Part shown: piece by piece, positions 25,112 to 45,600 of the stretch
Layout of the letters: each line of letters starts with the position of its first letter
Position numbering within the stretch: position 1 is the first letter of the stretch
Source of the DNA: Vitellaria paradoxa
Lineage: Eukaryota > Streptophyta > Magnoliopsida > Ericales > Sapotaceae
DNA: 64,000 bases
Reading direction: 5' to 3'
Assembly (NCBI GenBank): GCA_019916065.1
Contig: CM034236.1
Span: 56,820,690-56,884,689, forward strand
The notes under the pieces: generated by a model
The model's database searches: none
What the model saw: the letters and a program-made list of their open reading frames with translations, nothing else
Told to the model about the DNA's origin: nothing
Made by a program: the position numbers and the translations under genes

Positions 25112-27115
25112 GTAATATTCGCTCTACTAATCGCATAATCACAATGGGGTTTCCTCAAACCGTCTCTGATATGAATGGAACCATTGAACACGCACCTAGG
25201 GCTCTATTCACATTTGGTGGTATTGTAATTTAGGGTTTCAGATAGGGTTTTTGAGGTTGATCGTCGTTTTGAAGTCGATGAACTTTTCCCGGGAAGAAAT
25301 TTCGAAGAGTAAGCGTGTTAAAGTTTTTCGTATGTTAATGTTTTCTATTTCTGACCCTTCCAATTGTATAAGTGGAATCTTGTTGAATATTTTCGAATCT
25401 GGATTTCTGAACATTTTGTGAATCACATCTGAATATTGTGTTTCAACCATGCATGCATGAGTGTTTTTGTGCATAGTTATTCCTCGATTCCATTTGGAGT
25501 TCGTGGAAATTTACTTTCCGTTTGATGTTTTGTTAGATTTTGTTGTTCCTGTTACCTGTATTTCTCAAAATCATCCTGTCTTTATGGTTTAGTTTTGGTG
25601 TGAAACTTGTACATCTGGTGTATTGTATGAAGATCAATGCAGTTGCCCGGGCTGCTCAAATGGAAACTATTTCCTTAGGTGCCGTTTGATAACGTCGTCG
25701 TTTTTTTATTTACGTTTATATTTTATGTTTTTTTATTTTTATTTTTACTTTCTATCATTGTTTTTTTGTTTGAAATGAAAACTAACATTGTGCTTGGAAA
25801 TACAATTTTGGTTACAATTATTAATTTTTTATTTTCATAAAATATTTAAATTTATTATTTTTTAAAATTAATTGAATTAATAAATATATTTTATATTAAT
25901 TTAATTTAATTATATTATTTATTAAAACAATTGAATAAAATATAAGTATTATATCACTTAATCCAGTAAATATAAAATATTATTAATTATAATTTAATTA
26001 TATTATTTACTAAAAATAATTGAATAAAGTATATGTTATAATAATTTAAATAATTTAATTACGATAATTATTTTTAATTCAAATTAATTATTAAATTAAT
26101 TTAACTTAATTATGATATTTATTATAATTTAATAAAATGTATTTGATATTAGTTAAATTAATTATTAAATTAAATTAAATAATTAAATTATAATATTTAT
26201 TAAAAATAATTTAAAAAATATATTTAGATTAATTAAATTAAATTCAATTAATATATTTTATTTTATTATTTATTAAAAATAATTTAATATATATAATTCC
26301 TATTAATTAAATTACTAATTTAATTTAATTTAATTTAATTTGATTTTTTATTAGAAATAGATTAATAATATATATCAGATATTAATTTAATTATATTATT
26401 TATTAAAAATAATTTTAGCTTAATAAAATATTTGAATAAAATAATTTATTTTAATATGATATAACAAAAATAGACAAAGTATTAGAAATGACAAAATGTT
26501 TGCAACAGACAAAAAAAAAACAGAGTAAAAACACTTTTTTCTTGTTTACGTTTTTCTGTTTAAGTTTTCATTTTTTTGGAAACAAAAAAATGTAAACAGA
26601 TTTAACAAACATATTTCTATTGCCAGTTTACAAAATTTTGAAAATATAAAAAGAAAAACAGAAAACAAAAACGTTACCAAAGAGGGCTTTAACGTTTGCT
26701 TACCTACTCCATTTTGATGGTTGTAGGATATTGTTGGGAACTGTGTACCTTGTTTATTCAATTTTTTAAAGACTTGCTTTCCAATCGGGTTGCCCTTAAG
26801 TACAATTTTTGTTTCAATGGTTATCGAATTTATTCTGTAAAGGCTAACTGATGCACGTGTTTAATTTGTACTAATATGGATATCTCTTCTCTCTGCTTCC
26901 TGGGTATCTTTGCCATATAGCTAGTATCTGCTGGATTTATATGTGATTCTTTTTGTTTGTTGAATTATGGTTTTCTATCCTCGCACAGTTTTTGGTGGTT
27001 TAGTGGAAGTTTGCTTTTTCTCCAAAGCTTACAAAAAGTCCCAAACCTAAAAAATAAAAAATAAAAAAAATCACCAATCTAATTATATATGCATTGCTGT
27101 TTTGCGGTGCTGTAG
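25112..27115 (+). other. Leader intron of the helicase gene
   Basis: Mostly AT-rich. Half of it is a Tourist-like insertion at 25678-26688. No protein is encoded. Confidence 0.45.
25678..26688. mobile_element. Tourist-like (PIF/Harbinger) element, 1011 bp, copy A
   Basis: The left end GGTGCCGTTTGATAACG and the reverse complement of the right end AAGCCCTCTTTGGTAACG are inverted repeats. TTA flanks both sides (25675-25677, 26689-26691). The subterminal parts (TTTTTTTATTT, AAACAGAAAAAC) and the AATTTAATTAA-type centre match the element at 41048-42074 in opposite orientation. Non-coding. Confidence 0.7.
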
Positions 27116-27138
27116 ATTCTCAAGATTGAAGTTCTTTT

Positions 27139-35599
<8,461 letters not shown>

Positions 35600-36555
35600 G
35601 ATCCTCTGTCGGTCTTCTCCATAACATTGTGCTCGTGGGCACACTAACTGAATGCTGAATGTGTTTTTTTTGGGGGCTGTTTTGGGATAGTGTTATTAAG
35701 TAAACAGGTGCTTGGGGGGGGCCATATACCTGTATGATACGGTTAAGTTAGGGTTTTGGACGTAATTTTGGTGAATGCGTCCTAGTACTCAAAAGGCTCT
35801 CATGGGGAAAGCCTTGGGCTTTCTGAAGTTGCTTTTTGTGCAGTGGGTTTTTTGGTTCAGTGGGTATCTGTGGTGCTTGCTCGTATTAATGGGTACGACT
35901 CGTCTTTCTTTCTTTCTTTTTTTTGAACTTTTTTATTTTTTTTTTATTTTGAAATCTTTGTAAAACGCAACGATAGCGGAACTCTTATGTTGGTTTGGTT
36001 TTCCAATACGATGTTTTAAAAGAAATTATCAGAATTTAAATATTGAGGTCATTTAATAGAATATTTAATATTTTTTTAACTTAAATAAAAATTGAAGAGA
36101 GCTTTAATTTCACTTGAGATTGATAGATTGTCGCATTTGCTTTTGTCAACTCTATTTTTAAATTAATTTTTAATATAATAATTTTGTTGCTTATGTAACT
36201 TTTTTTTTTTTTTGAGTTACAACTTTTCTTCTTAAAAATAGAAAAAATTAAGGATAAATATTAATTTACCTTGTAAATGACGGATAGGTTTTATAATGTA
36301 ACAAGTCTGTTTTAAAACATGTTTTTAATTGAGTTCATATGTCATTTTAATGTGTATTTTTTATGTACTTTTATATTTATGACTATGTGTTAAAATGTAA
36401 ATATATTTTTGTACATGCGAGTATAAAAATTGAAACTTTATAAAATATGTATATATAAATATATAACACAGACACACACGTGACTGCGCACATGCACACC
36501 TAGGTATGGTCAAATGACATTGTATAATTATATATATTTCTAACTTTTATCATTC

Positions 36556-36605
<50 letters not shown>

Positions 36606-37280
36606 CAAGACAATCTATTCATTGCTTTAGATTGCAAATTATTGAGCTAACTTATTATAAATGTAAATGTATATTTTTACTAGTATATATATTAATATTA
36701 CGATATTTTTTAGCTTAAATTGAAGTAAAGGTAATAAAATTTTTTAGTAACTAATTTTTAAAAATAATAATTCATTTATCCAAATAATTTTTTAGGGAAA
36801 TCAATAATGATAGAAAATTGGCATATTCTTCACAATATAATAATATACCGGTTAGAGATAATATAATTCAACAAATATAAGAATGAGATTAGCATTAGTA
36901 TTTTCATAAAAAGCAAATAGTAATAAAAATACAGTTTACTATTCCAATGCATGAACTTATTTCAATAATATGAGAACGTAGGGAAAAAAAAAAAAAAACA
37001 TTTTCAATAATAATATGGTTTAGTATTTATTGCATTGTTAGATTCTCCTTTTAATACTTCAATAATATAAGATGATAAAAATTGTATTATACATTCTTAG
37101 AATTAATATATAAATTTAATTAGAAATATATTTTAAAATATAAACTTATTTGCCTTGTAAATAAATTATAGAATTAATCTATCATTTGTAAAATAAATTA
37201 AAATTTATATAGATTTTTTTTTCCAAAAATTAATTAGTAATAACTTTTCTTCTCAAAATTAGTTTTCCATATGATATTTC
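35600..37280. other. Helicase 3' UTR, then AT-rich spacer
   Basis: The first ~350 bases are GT-rich 3' UTR-like sequence. After about 35990 it is AT-rich, with a perfect (AT)n microsatellite at about 36558-36601. No gene is visible. Confidence 0.5.
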
Positions 37281-37289
37281 GGTGTTGTG

Positions 37290-37487
37290 CGGCTTTGTTT
37301 GGTGGTATCAAAAGCCACCACCTTTCAAAAAAAAAAAAAAAAAAGTATCAAAAGCCACCAAAACTCACTAACTTTAACTAATTTTTGTACTTTTCTCCAA
37401 TTAAATTTCTCCATCTATTACCTTTATATCACATCTTTCTACTTTTATTATATTTTTTTGTCAATTTTTTATCAACCAAACACCTCC
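37290..37487. mobile_element. Small MITE of the CCAACCAAACACC family
   Basis: The left side reads GCTTTGTTTGGTGG and the right side ATCAACCAAACACCTCC. The interior (TTTGTACTTTTCTCCAATTAA, TTCTACTTTTATTATATTTT) matches the element at 46173-46321. A 16-base word (GTATCAAAAGCCACCA) is duplicated near the left end. The exact termini are uncertain. Confidence 0.45.
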
Positions 37488-37748
37488 TCCACACACTACC
37501 CGATGAACTGAATCCATTATCGAGTCTAACCCAACTTGTTACGAAAAAAGTGAAAGGAAAAAAAAAGAAAAAAACTAGTGTTAAAATTAAAAAGTTTTGA
37601 AAAATATATTTTCAAATTAAAAAATATGTAAAAATAATAATAAAATATAAAATATTTTTCAAAAAATAAAAATATTTAAAACATAATGAAATAGTTACAA
37701 TAAAAATTTAATCCCTTAAAACACCCCTCTCACGTAATAAATGCGCAC

Positions 37749-38187
37749 TAGGGGTGGAAATGAGCCGAGCCGAGCCGAGCCGAGTTTTAACATGTTCGAG
37801 CTCGGCTCGAGCTTTTTATACTGAGCTCGAGCTCAATTCGAGCTTTTATATAGGTTCGAGCTCGGCTTGATAAAGAAAAGAATTTAGGCCCGGTTAAGCT
37901 CGCGAATAGTTTGATTAAACCAAAACGACGTCGTTTTGATTTAAAATATAATATATTTAAAAATATAATAAAAATATTAATAAAAATATATATATATTAT
38001 TCTAATCGAACCTACTCGCGAACTTTCGAGCCGAGCTTCTCTAGACTCGAGCTCGAGCTCGAATCCAAAACGAGCTAAAAATCAAGTTCAGTTCGAGCTC
38101 GTTTAACTCACGAATTAAGCTCGAGCCGAATTTTTTTCGAACCGAGCTCGAGCAGCTTGCAAACAGCTCGATTCGTTTTCACCCCTA
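37749..38187. mobile_element. hAT-type miniature element, 439 bp
   Basis: TIR TAGGGGTG on the left and CACCCCTA on the right, flanked by a perfect 8-bp target duplication ATGCGCAC (37741-37748, 38188-38195), the hAT signature. Both arms are dense in GAGCTCGAGC words and can fold into a long hairpin. The centre holds the palindrome AAAACGACGTCGTTTT and an AT-rich loop. Non-coding. Confidence 0.85.
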
Positions 38188-38195
38188 ATGCGCAC

Positions 38196-38775
38196 CTCCC
38201 TCTCCAAAATAATTCCCCCACCTAACTCTTTCAAAATTAATTCCTACTTCAATGTAAATTTTTGCCGGGTGTAAAACAAAAACGAAGATGATTGTAATAA
38301 TAACGTCAAATGTTATTTACGACTTGACCTATTAAGAAAAAAAGTGCCAAAAAGTAGATATTTTTCAAAAAGGTTAAATGGGCATGTTAGAGTTAAAAAA
38401 AGCTTTAAAAATATAAATTTTAGAATATAATAAAAAATATATAAAATGGATTTTTATAATAACAATAATAAAATATTTACAATAAAAAAGGTAACGGATA
38501 ATTTGTTACTTGTTAACTTATTTTTTTAAAACGGGTATGTCAAGGGAGTTCAAAAAATATGAAGGTCCGACTTGACCCGTCAGTTCGAAGCTCGCCCCAT
38601 TGCAGCGCCTTCTAACGTGCCAAATGTGCAACTTTATTTGGATCGGAAAGTATCCTTCACTCAAGTCCTTAAGCGACACATTGAATTCAAGTGCTGCAGT
38701 TTATATTTTTGGGGGTATTTTTGAGTTGTTATAATTTTATGTTAAAATTAGCAAATAGCTTTATATATATATATA
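38196..38775. other. Spacer without recognisable features
   Basis: AT-rich with several A/T homopolymers. No gene, TIR or direct duplication was found. Confidence 0.45.
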
Positions 38776-38777
38776 TA

Positions 38778-39350
38778 AGGTTGGAAAGCTATCTGAATTT
38801 AGTTTACAATACCACAAATCTTACATAATTTTGAGTTCTATAAAGAAAATTATGATTATTTTCATAAAAAACAACAATATTATTTGTAAAATACTGAAAT
38901 AATTAGAAGCAGCTGTTTATTGTTAAATTTGTTGTTTTTTTTTTTTTAATGTAATGAAAGCATACTCACCATACATATAGTTGGAAAACTCTTTGAATCC
39001 AGTTTTCAATTCTGTAAATCTTTTACAAATTTGAGTTTTGTAGAGAAAATTATGATTTTTTTGCATAGTGCAATAGTATCATCTGTAGAATTATGAAATA
39101 ACTGAAATTGCTATTTGTTGTCAAATATAATTTTTCACATAATACCAACATGCTTGATAGACATTTGGTTGGAAAGTTTTCTAAGCCTAATTTTTAATGT
39201 CTCAAATTACATATTTTCAAGTTTCTAGAGAATGTTATGACAGTAGTTGTAAAGTGTAATGATTCTGTTTACAAAAATTATATACCAATTAGAAATGGTT
39301 GTTTATTATTAAAATTGATTTTTTATAATATAACTACCACAAGAGTGTGT
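38778..39350. repeat. Three degenerate tandem copies of a ~190-bp unit
   Basis: Copies start near 38780, 38980 and 39165. Each has GTTGGAAAG/A, then a TGAATTTAGTTT-like block, AAATCTTACA, TTTTGAGTTCTATAAAGAAA and AATTATGA, and ends near GAAATAATTAGAAGCAGCTG-like sequence. Similarity between copies is weak but ordered. Non-coding. Confidence 0.6.
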
Positions 39351-40015
39351 AAAGTTAGTTCAAGTTCATACTTAATTTAGAGCAGGACTAATTTTTTTCT
39401 ATTTCCGAAATTTTGGCCCGAAATTGAGTCATTTCAATTTGAAATTGAATTGAACCGGAACAAAAAATATCAAGTTACATTTGTTCGATTTGTGTTAAAC
39501 CGGTTTCTTTATTTTCGATTCTTAAACATTCAAATTAGTAATATATTATAATATAAAATACATAATGTATAACATTATAAAGTTATTATATAATTATATA
39601 TTATATATTATATCTTCGGTTCTTAGATATCTAAATTTTTTTTATTCAATTTAATCTTTTTCCAATTATAAAAAAAAAACATGTTAAATGAGGGGAGAAT
39701 GAAAAAGGTAATTTATTCAAGTACTGTGGTATAATTACTGCATTGCGGGGAAGTTACCACATCCCAAGGAAAAAGTTACTACATCATAAAGAAGAAATCG
39801 TTGAACGGCTATTGGACGTTAATGATTATTGGACGTTATTGCTTCATTTACTGCATCATGAAGAAGTGGCTGAATGGTTATTGGATGCTATTGTCTTATT
39901 TTATTTATAAATACATGACAATACAACAAAAATGTACAACGCACAAATAGCCTCAAGATTTCTCAAATTAAAAAAAAAAAAGAAATACTTAGGGTCTGTA
40001 GAAAGGATGGTAAGA
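39351..40015. other. Spacer without recognisable features
   Basis: AT-rich. A few short direct words (TGGACGTTA, ATTGGATGCTATTG) recur near 39810-39890. No gene is visible. Confidence 0.4.
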
Positions 40016-40023
40016 AGCAAGAA

Positions 40024-40452
40024 GGATAGAAACGAACTGAGCTACTCGGGAGTTACTCGAGTTTGGCTCGAGCTCGATTCGTGAGTTAAATGAGTTCGAA
40101 CCGAACTTGATTTTTGGCTCGTTTTGAATTCGAGCTTGAGCTCGAACTTAGAGAAGTTCGACTCGAAAGCTCACGAGCAGGCTCGATTAGAATAATATAT
40201 ATATGTTTAATAATATTTTTATATTTTTAATAATATTTTTTTAAATATATTATATTTTAAATCAAAATGACGTCGTTTTTATTTAGTCGAACTATTCGCA
40301 AGTCGAATCGAGCCTAAATTTTTTTTTTTATCGAGCAGAGCTCGAACTATATAAAAGCTCGAATCGAGCTCGAGCTTGAACTTAGTATAAAAAACTCGAA
40401 CTGAGTTCGAGTATGTTAAAACTCGGTTCGACTTGTCTCGATTCCAACCCTA
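40024..40452. mobile_element. hAT-type miniature element, inverted and decayed copy
   Basis: It is a reverse-orientation relative of the element at 37749-38187. It has the same GAGCTCGAGC-rich arms, the same ATGACGTCGTTTT core and the same order of blocks read on the minus strand. The ends are eroded (AACCCTA on the right). A near-perfect 8-bp duplication, AGCAAGAA / TGCAAGAA, flanks it (40016-40023, 40453-40460). Confidence 0.75.
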
Positions 40453-40460
40453 TGCAAGAA

Positions 40461-41044
40461 CACTCAAAAAGCGAAAAATGAGAACCCTTTCTTCCTAGTA
40501 ACACACTTTAACAAAAAAATGGTAATAACAATATTAATTGAGTAAAATTTTTGTGTCACATTACATGTACGCGTTCACATACACAGGTGGAGTCACATAA
40601 AACATTTTAAAACCTTAATCATCACTAAATGGAAATATCAAATTAATCCTTTAGTAGTTTTAAAAATATTACGTACTCAATTTGATTGGTCGGGTCCAAC
40701 AATATTTTCTCATTCAGACCCATTTTTAGATCTCCACCATTGAGGAATTACAAAATTTTTCATGATCTTTCAAGCACGTTTGGTGGCATAATTTTTTGTA
40801 TTTTTTAATTTTTTTTATCAAAAGTTGTTAATTGTAATTTTTGATATATTTGGTAAAACAATTTACAATTTTTAGTACTTTTTTATAACTTTTGAGTGTT
40901 TGTAAAATTTTTGACAACTTTTGATTATTTTTAGTAACTTTAAGCAACTTAGTAATTTTCGATAATTTTTAGTATTTTTTTGTAACTTTTGAGTTGAGAA
41001 CTTATTGTAACAAAGTAGAAAAGTGACAAATTTTAGTATTTTAC
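40461..41044. other. Spacer without recognisable genes
   Basis: AT-rich. From about 40770 simple words (ACTTTTGA, AATTTTTAGTA) recur in a loose, microsatellite-like manner. No gene is visible. Confidence 0.4.
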
Positions 41045-41047
41045 TAA

Positions 41048-42074
41048 GGCCCCGTTTGGTAATGTTTCCGTTTTCTATTTTTTAGTTTATGTTTTCAAAA
41101 TTTTGTAAACTTGCAACAGAAATATGTTTGATAAACCTGATTCTGTTTTTTTGTTTTAAAAAAAAAATGAAAATATAAACAGAAAAACGTAAACAGAAAA
41201 AAGATCTTTTCACTCTGATTTTCTTTTCTATTGCCAATATTTTGTCAATTTTTGTTACATTACATAAAAATAAATTATTTTATTCAAATATTTTATTAAA
41301 ATAAGTTATTTTAATAAATAATATAATTAAATTCAATAAATTAAATTAATTATATAAATTATTTTTAATAAATAATAAAACCAAATTAATTAATTTAATT
41401 TAATTTAATAATTAATTATTGCTAAATTATCTGAAATAAATGTCATAATTAATTTATTTTATTTAATAATGAAATTAATTTATATAAAATAATTAATAAT
41501 AAATAATTAAATTACATTAATTTTTAATTTAATTTAATTTAATAATTATTATTAAATTATTTTAAATAAATATCATAATTAAATTAAATTATTTATGATT
41601 TAATTAATTTAATTTATATAAAATATATTTTATTAAATTATTTTAATAGATAATTAAATGAATTTAATTAATTTAAAAATAAATAATTTAATTTAATAAT
41701 TAATCTAATTTAATTATTTATTTAATATGAAATATATTTTATTAAATTATTTGTAATAAATAATATAGTTTAATATATTTTATATTTATTGAATTAAATG
41801 ATTTTAATAAATAATTTACTGTATTAATTTAATTAATTATATTAATTAAATTAAATTAATATAAAATATATTTTATTAAGTTCTATTAATTTTTTAAAAC
41901 TAATAAAATTAAATATTTTTTAAAATAAAAATTAATAATTATAAACAAACTTACATTTCTAAACGTAATTTCAGTTTTTATTTCAAAAAAAATAAACGGT
42001 AGTAGAAAACAAAAAATAGAAAACGATAACAGAAAAACAATAACAAAAAAACGACAGCGTTATCAAATGGGCCC
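41048..42074. mobile_element. Tourist-like (PIF/Harbinger) element, 1027 bp, copy B
   Basis: The left TIR GGCCCCGTTTGGTAATG and the reverse complement of the right end GGGCCCATTTGATAACG are flanked by TAA on both sides (41045-41047, 42075-42077). Arms and the AATTTAATTAA-rich centre match the element at 25678-26688 in inverse orientation. Non-coding. Confidence 0.75.
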
Positions 42075-42077
42075 TAA

Positions 42078-42698
42078 AAATTCAATATACAAAATTTGAT
42101 ATATTTTTTTAAATTTTGGCCACCAAACGCAATCTTACTTAAAGTGATTTTTTATTTTTATTTAAAAAAAAGCTGTAAATTAAGATGGGGACCCCTTTTT
42201 TTTGTTTTTTATTTTTTTCTTTTAATTACAATGGAGATTTGACAACGCAAAAGCTTCACCGCTGACAAGCCGAAACGTAGCAAGTAGAGGCGGCACATGT
42301 CAAGCACGTGTCTTGTTTAAAATGACAAATGCGTAATGAATCAATGATTTGCATCGTTTTCCTCTCATTTGACGGTACTAAGAAATTAAAAGGGAGCCTA
42401 ATCGTCACTCTCAACTAGAAATTTCGTTCGTCCGATTATATTTATGAATCAACGGTCTCCAATGTATAGGCCCATCAGCTTTCCTTTACCCCAATAAAAG
42501 CCCCCTTCTCAATTTCAAGCCGCTGAAACGAAAAGTATCCCTCCCCCCCCCCCCCCTTCTCTCTCTCTCTCTCTCTCTCTTTCTCCCCCCTCACTCCCCC
42601 TTTCGACACAACTATATTTAATTAATTTTCATGGAGTTTGATGCAAACTTCAAAGAAAATTTTCCATTTTAATTATCAAAAATTCTTCTGAAACAAAC
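42078..42698 (+). promoter_or_regulatory. Promoter and 5' leader of the MYB gene
   Basis: It contains an ABRE-like ACGTGTC (in AAGCACGTGTCTTG near 42303), a possible TATA-like CAATAAAAG near 42492, and a long C-then-CT tract (42541-42590) typical of plant core promoters or leaders. The start ATG at 42699 has A at -3 (AACATGG). The transcription start is not fixed. Confidence 0.45.
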
Positions 42699-45600
42699 AT
42701 GGAAAATAATACTTCTACAAAATCTTTTTCTTATGAAGAAGAAGGTTCGACCAACTTTCTAGAATTTGACCAACTCTCGGTTGAAAGACCGACCAATTCA
42801 TTTTACGATGATCCATTTGATCTCCTCATGGAAACTTCTCTCTCGAATGAAAACCTCTATTTGAGTTCATCATCAAATCCTTTGTGTTCATCAAATTATT
42901 TAATGCATGGCTCTTGTCAGAATCAGAATGCTGCTGGGATACAAAATTATCCTACAAGCATTTTGTTCGAGGCTTTGAAACAAGATCAGACTTATCAATC
43001 ACTCGACCATCAAGGATTCAGATCGACAAATGAAAATGTATCTGATGAACTTCCAAGCTTAATGCTTGAAGGCGGCCATCACACAGAACCTAGTTCCAAG
43101 AAGAAGAAAAACATGCAATCGAAAGACACCAAGAAAGGTCCAGGAAACTCTAATCCAGTCAAACGGCCATGGACTGCTGAGGAGGACAGGTAAATTTTAT
43201 TGCTCTTTTCCTTTTTGAGATTTGTGGTGATCAGATCCGAGGTGGACGATCTCACTGTCTAGGAATGTTACCAATCGTTGCCTATGACAAGCATGTGAGA
43301 ATTAAGCGGTCTAGAAGAAGAGTGAGAGCAATAAATAGTAATAGTGATACCAACAAGCATGTGAGAATTAAGTGGAATAGAGAAAGAGTGAAAGTAATAG
43401 ATAGTGATAATGATACCAACAAGGGTTATGATAGTGATACCCATTGAGAAGAAAATATGCGCAGATAGGTTAGGATGAGTCTTTTAGAGCAATAGATAAG
43501 GTGTTGCATTCTCTTAGTGGGGATTTGGCTCTTTGTTGGTTGAACCATATAGAACAACTTCTAGTGATCTTTCTAAGTCAGTATTTCGACAAATTGTTTA
43601 ATTCTAGCTAGTCACTAAATCGCCAAACCCCAATAATCCTGTTAGTTAGGAGGGCTATTTGTTCGAGATAATCCTTGAGCCATACTTCAAGCTCAGGAAA
43701 GTCTTAAAGTATCCCGGCAGGGGCTCGCCGTTGCCAAGCACGAGAATGCCTTACAGGGATACTTTCTCGTCATCTGCTCTATGTGCTGACGCGACCTAAG
43801 TAGCAAGGGATTTACTTCTTTTTGTATTGGATTATATTCATAACTATTTGATCAATGTCTTTAATTTAGTTGAATTTTGAATTCTAGTTTTGAACTTGGG
43901 AGTCACGGAAATTTATTGATGTTAAATCTCAAAATCTCAGGACACTGATACAATTGGTGGACCAGTTTGGAGAAAAGAATTGGTCACAAATGGCTACTAT
44001 GCTGAACGGGAGAGTGGGGAAGCAGTGCAGGGAAAGGTGGCGAAATCATTTAAGGCCAAATATTAAGGTTTTCTTATTTTTATTTTTTAATGCTAGTTTC
44101 TTGATCTTATTTTGTGCATTTGTATGTGTCATGCCACTAAATTTTTTGAATTTTTCTTTAAGATTTCTACCATGCATGTGCCACACGGCATGCATGCATT
44201 AGAGTTATTTATTTATATATATATATATATGCAATAGAGGGTGAATTTACGGAGAAAGGGAGTAAAATATATTAGAAGAATTTTGAATTGGTAAAATTAA
44301 TAAATTTAGATTCCCCCCTGGGGGTCAATACAATATTTAAAAACATGTGGAGTGCAACTTTATGAATTTTTGAAGTGTTGTACTGCCACTTACCATCCTA
44401 AGCCAAATAGGTTTGGTGCGTCAAAAGTTGATTTTGAAATTTAGACTCGTAAATTGAATCTTATCTGTTTAATTGCCGTGAAATTGATTTATAATCAAAT
44501 CTAAAAAATAGTAACTTTTTAATTTTAAAGGGCAAATTAATAAATAACTAACCAAGAGAGAAAAAAAAAAAAAAAAAAAACAACTATCTAAGTTCAAGTC
44601 CGGCGTCGCCGTCCGGTGCATGCCATCGTCTCCGTCGTCCTCTTTGTCTCTTCCGCGATCCCTTTCGGTGGGTTGAACTAATAATTTAGTTGGTTTTGAT
44701 CGGATTTTGCCTGAAATGATTGTCCATGCTTAAGAAGGAAAGGCATCCATATGCAATCCAGTCAATTATCCCCATTACTGAAACAGACCAGAAAAAAGTG
44801 GACCTCGAGGAGGGTCAGCATATTCTTTTCATTTTCCATGTAACTCTCCTTGTTCAAATTAATAGAGATGGGAACTTCCAAAATCAGAATCAAAACCAAC
44901 CAAATTAATTTCTGCTCTTGTTAGATTATATCTGCAATTGAACCTACATAGTTAAACACCTTTACCAAAACCATTTCCCTCTATGTAAGTTCGGGAAAGA
45001 GGAGAAGATAAAAGATGAAGATAAAGATGAAGAAGAAGGGAGAAGAAAAACTTCTGGATAATTCTCATCGGAACGAATCGTCGAAGATGACGACGGCGCC
45101 GGACTTGAACATGGACGGTCTTTTTGTTGGTGTGTTCTCTCTTTCGTAGTTATTTATTGATTTTCTTCTTAAACATAAAAAGTTACCTTTTTTTAAATTT
45201 AACCATCAAATCAACTTCATAATAATTGAGCAGATGAAATTCAAATCAACTTTAGACCTCCCAAGTCCATGCCAAATATGTGTACACACATGGAAAATGC
45301 TCGCTATTCATTAAATATTATTATGAAATATTTGAAAAAGGACTATTAGAATAAGTCGATAATGGCAGTCTGATAGTTAAAACTCATCAGATTGGTAGGC
45401 AAAACTCTTTCATATTTATTCTAATTATGTTTAAGGGAAAAAAAAACAATAATAAATTATATATATAGCATTAATGTTTGGATAAAAAAGCTAAATTATG
45501 AAGTACTTGTTTCTGTTTCTATGTGAATTTATACTCTTACATGCGCCCATAAGCTACACCATATGATAAATTATTAAGATTTTTATTTATATATACTTAC

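Noticed and set aside
43480..43800. Gag-like segment in MYB intron 1
   Set aside because: Only about 25 residues resemble a Gag core, without a zinc knuckle, RT or LTR nearby. This is too weak to call a retroelement.
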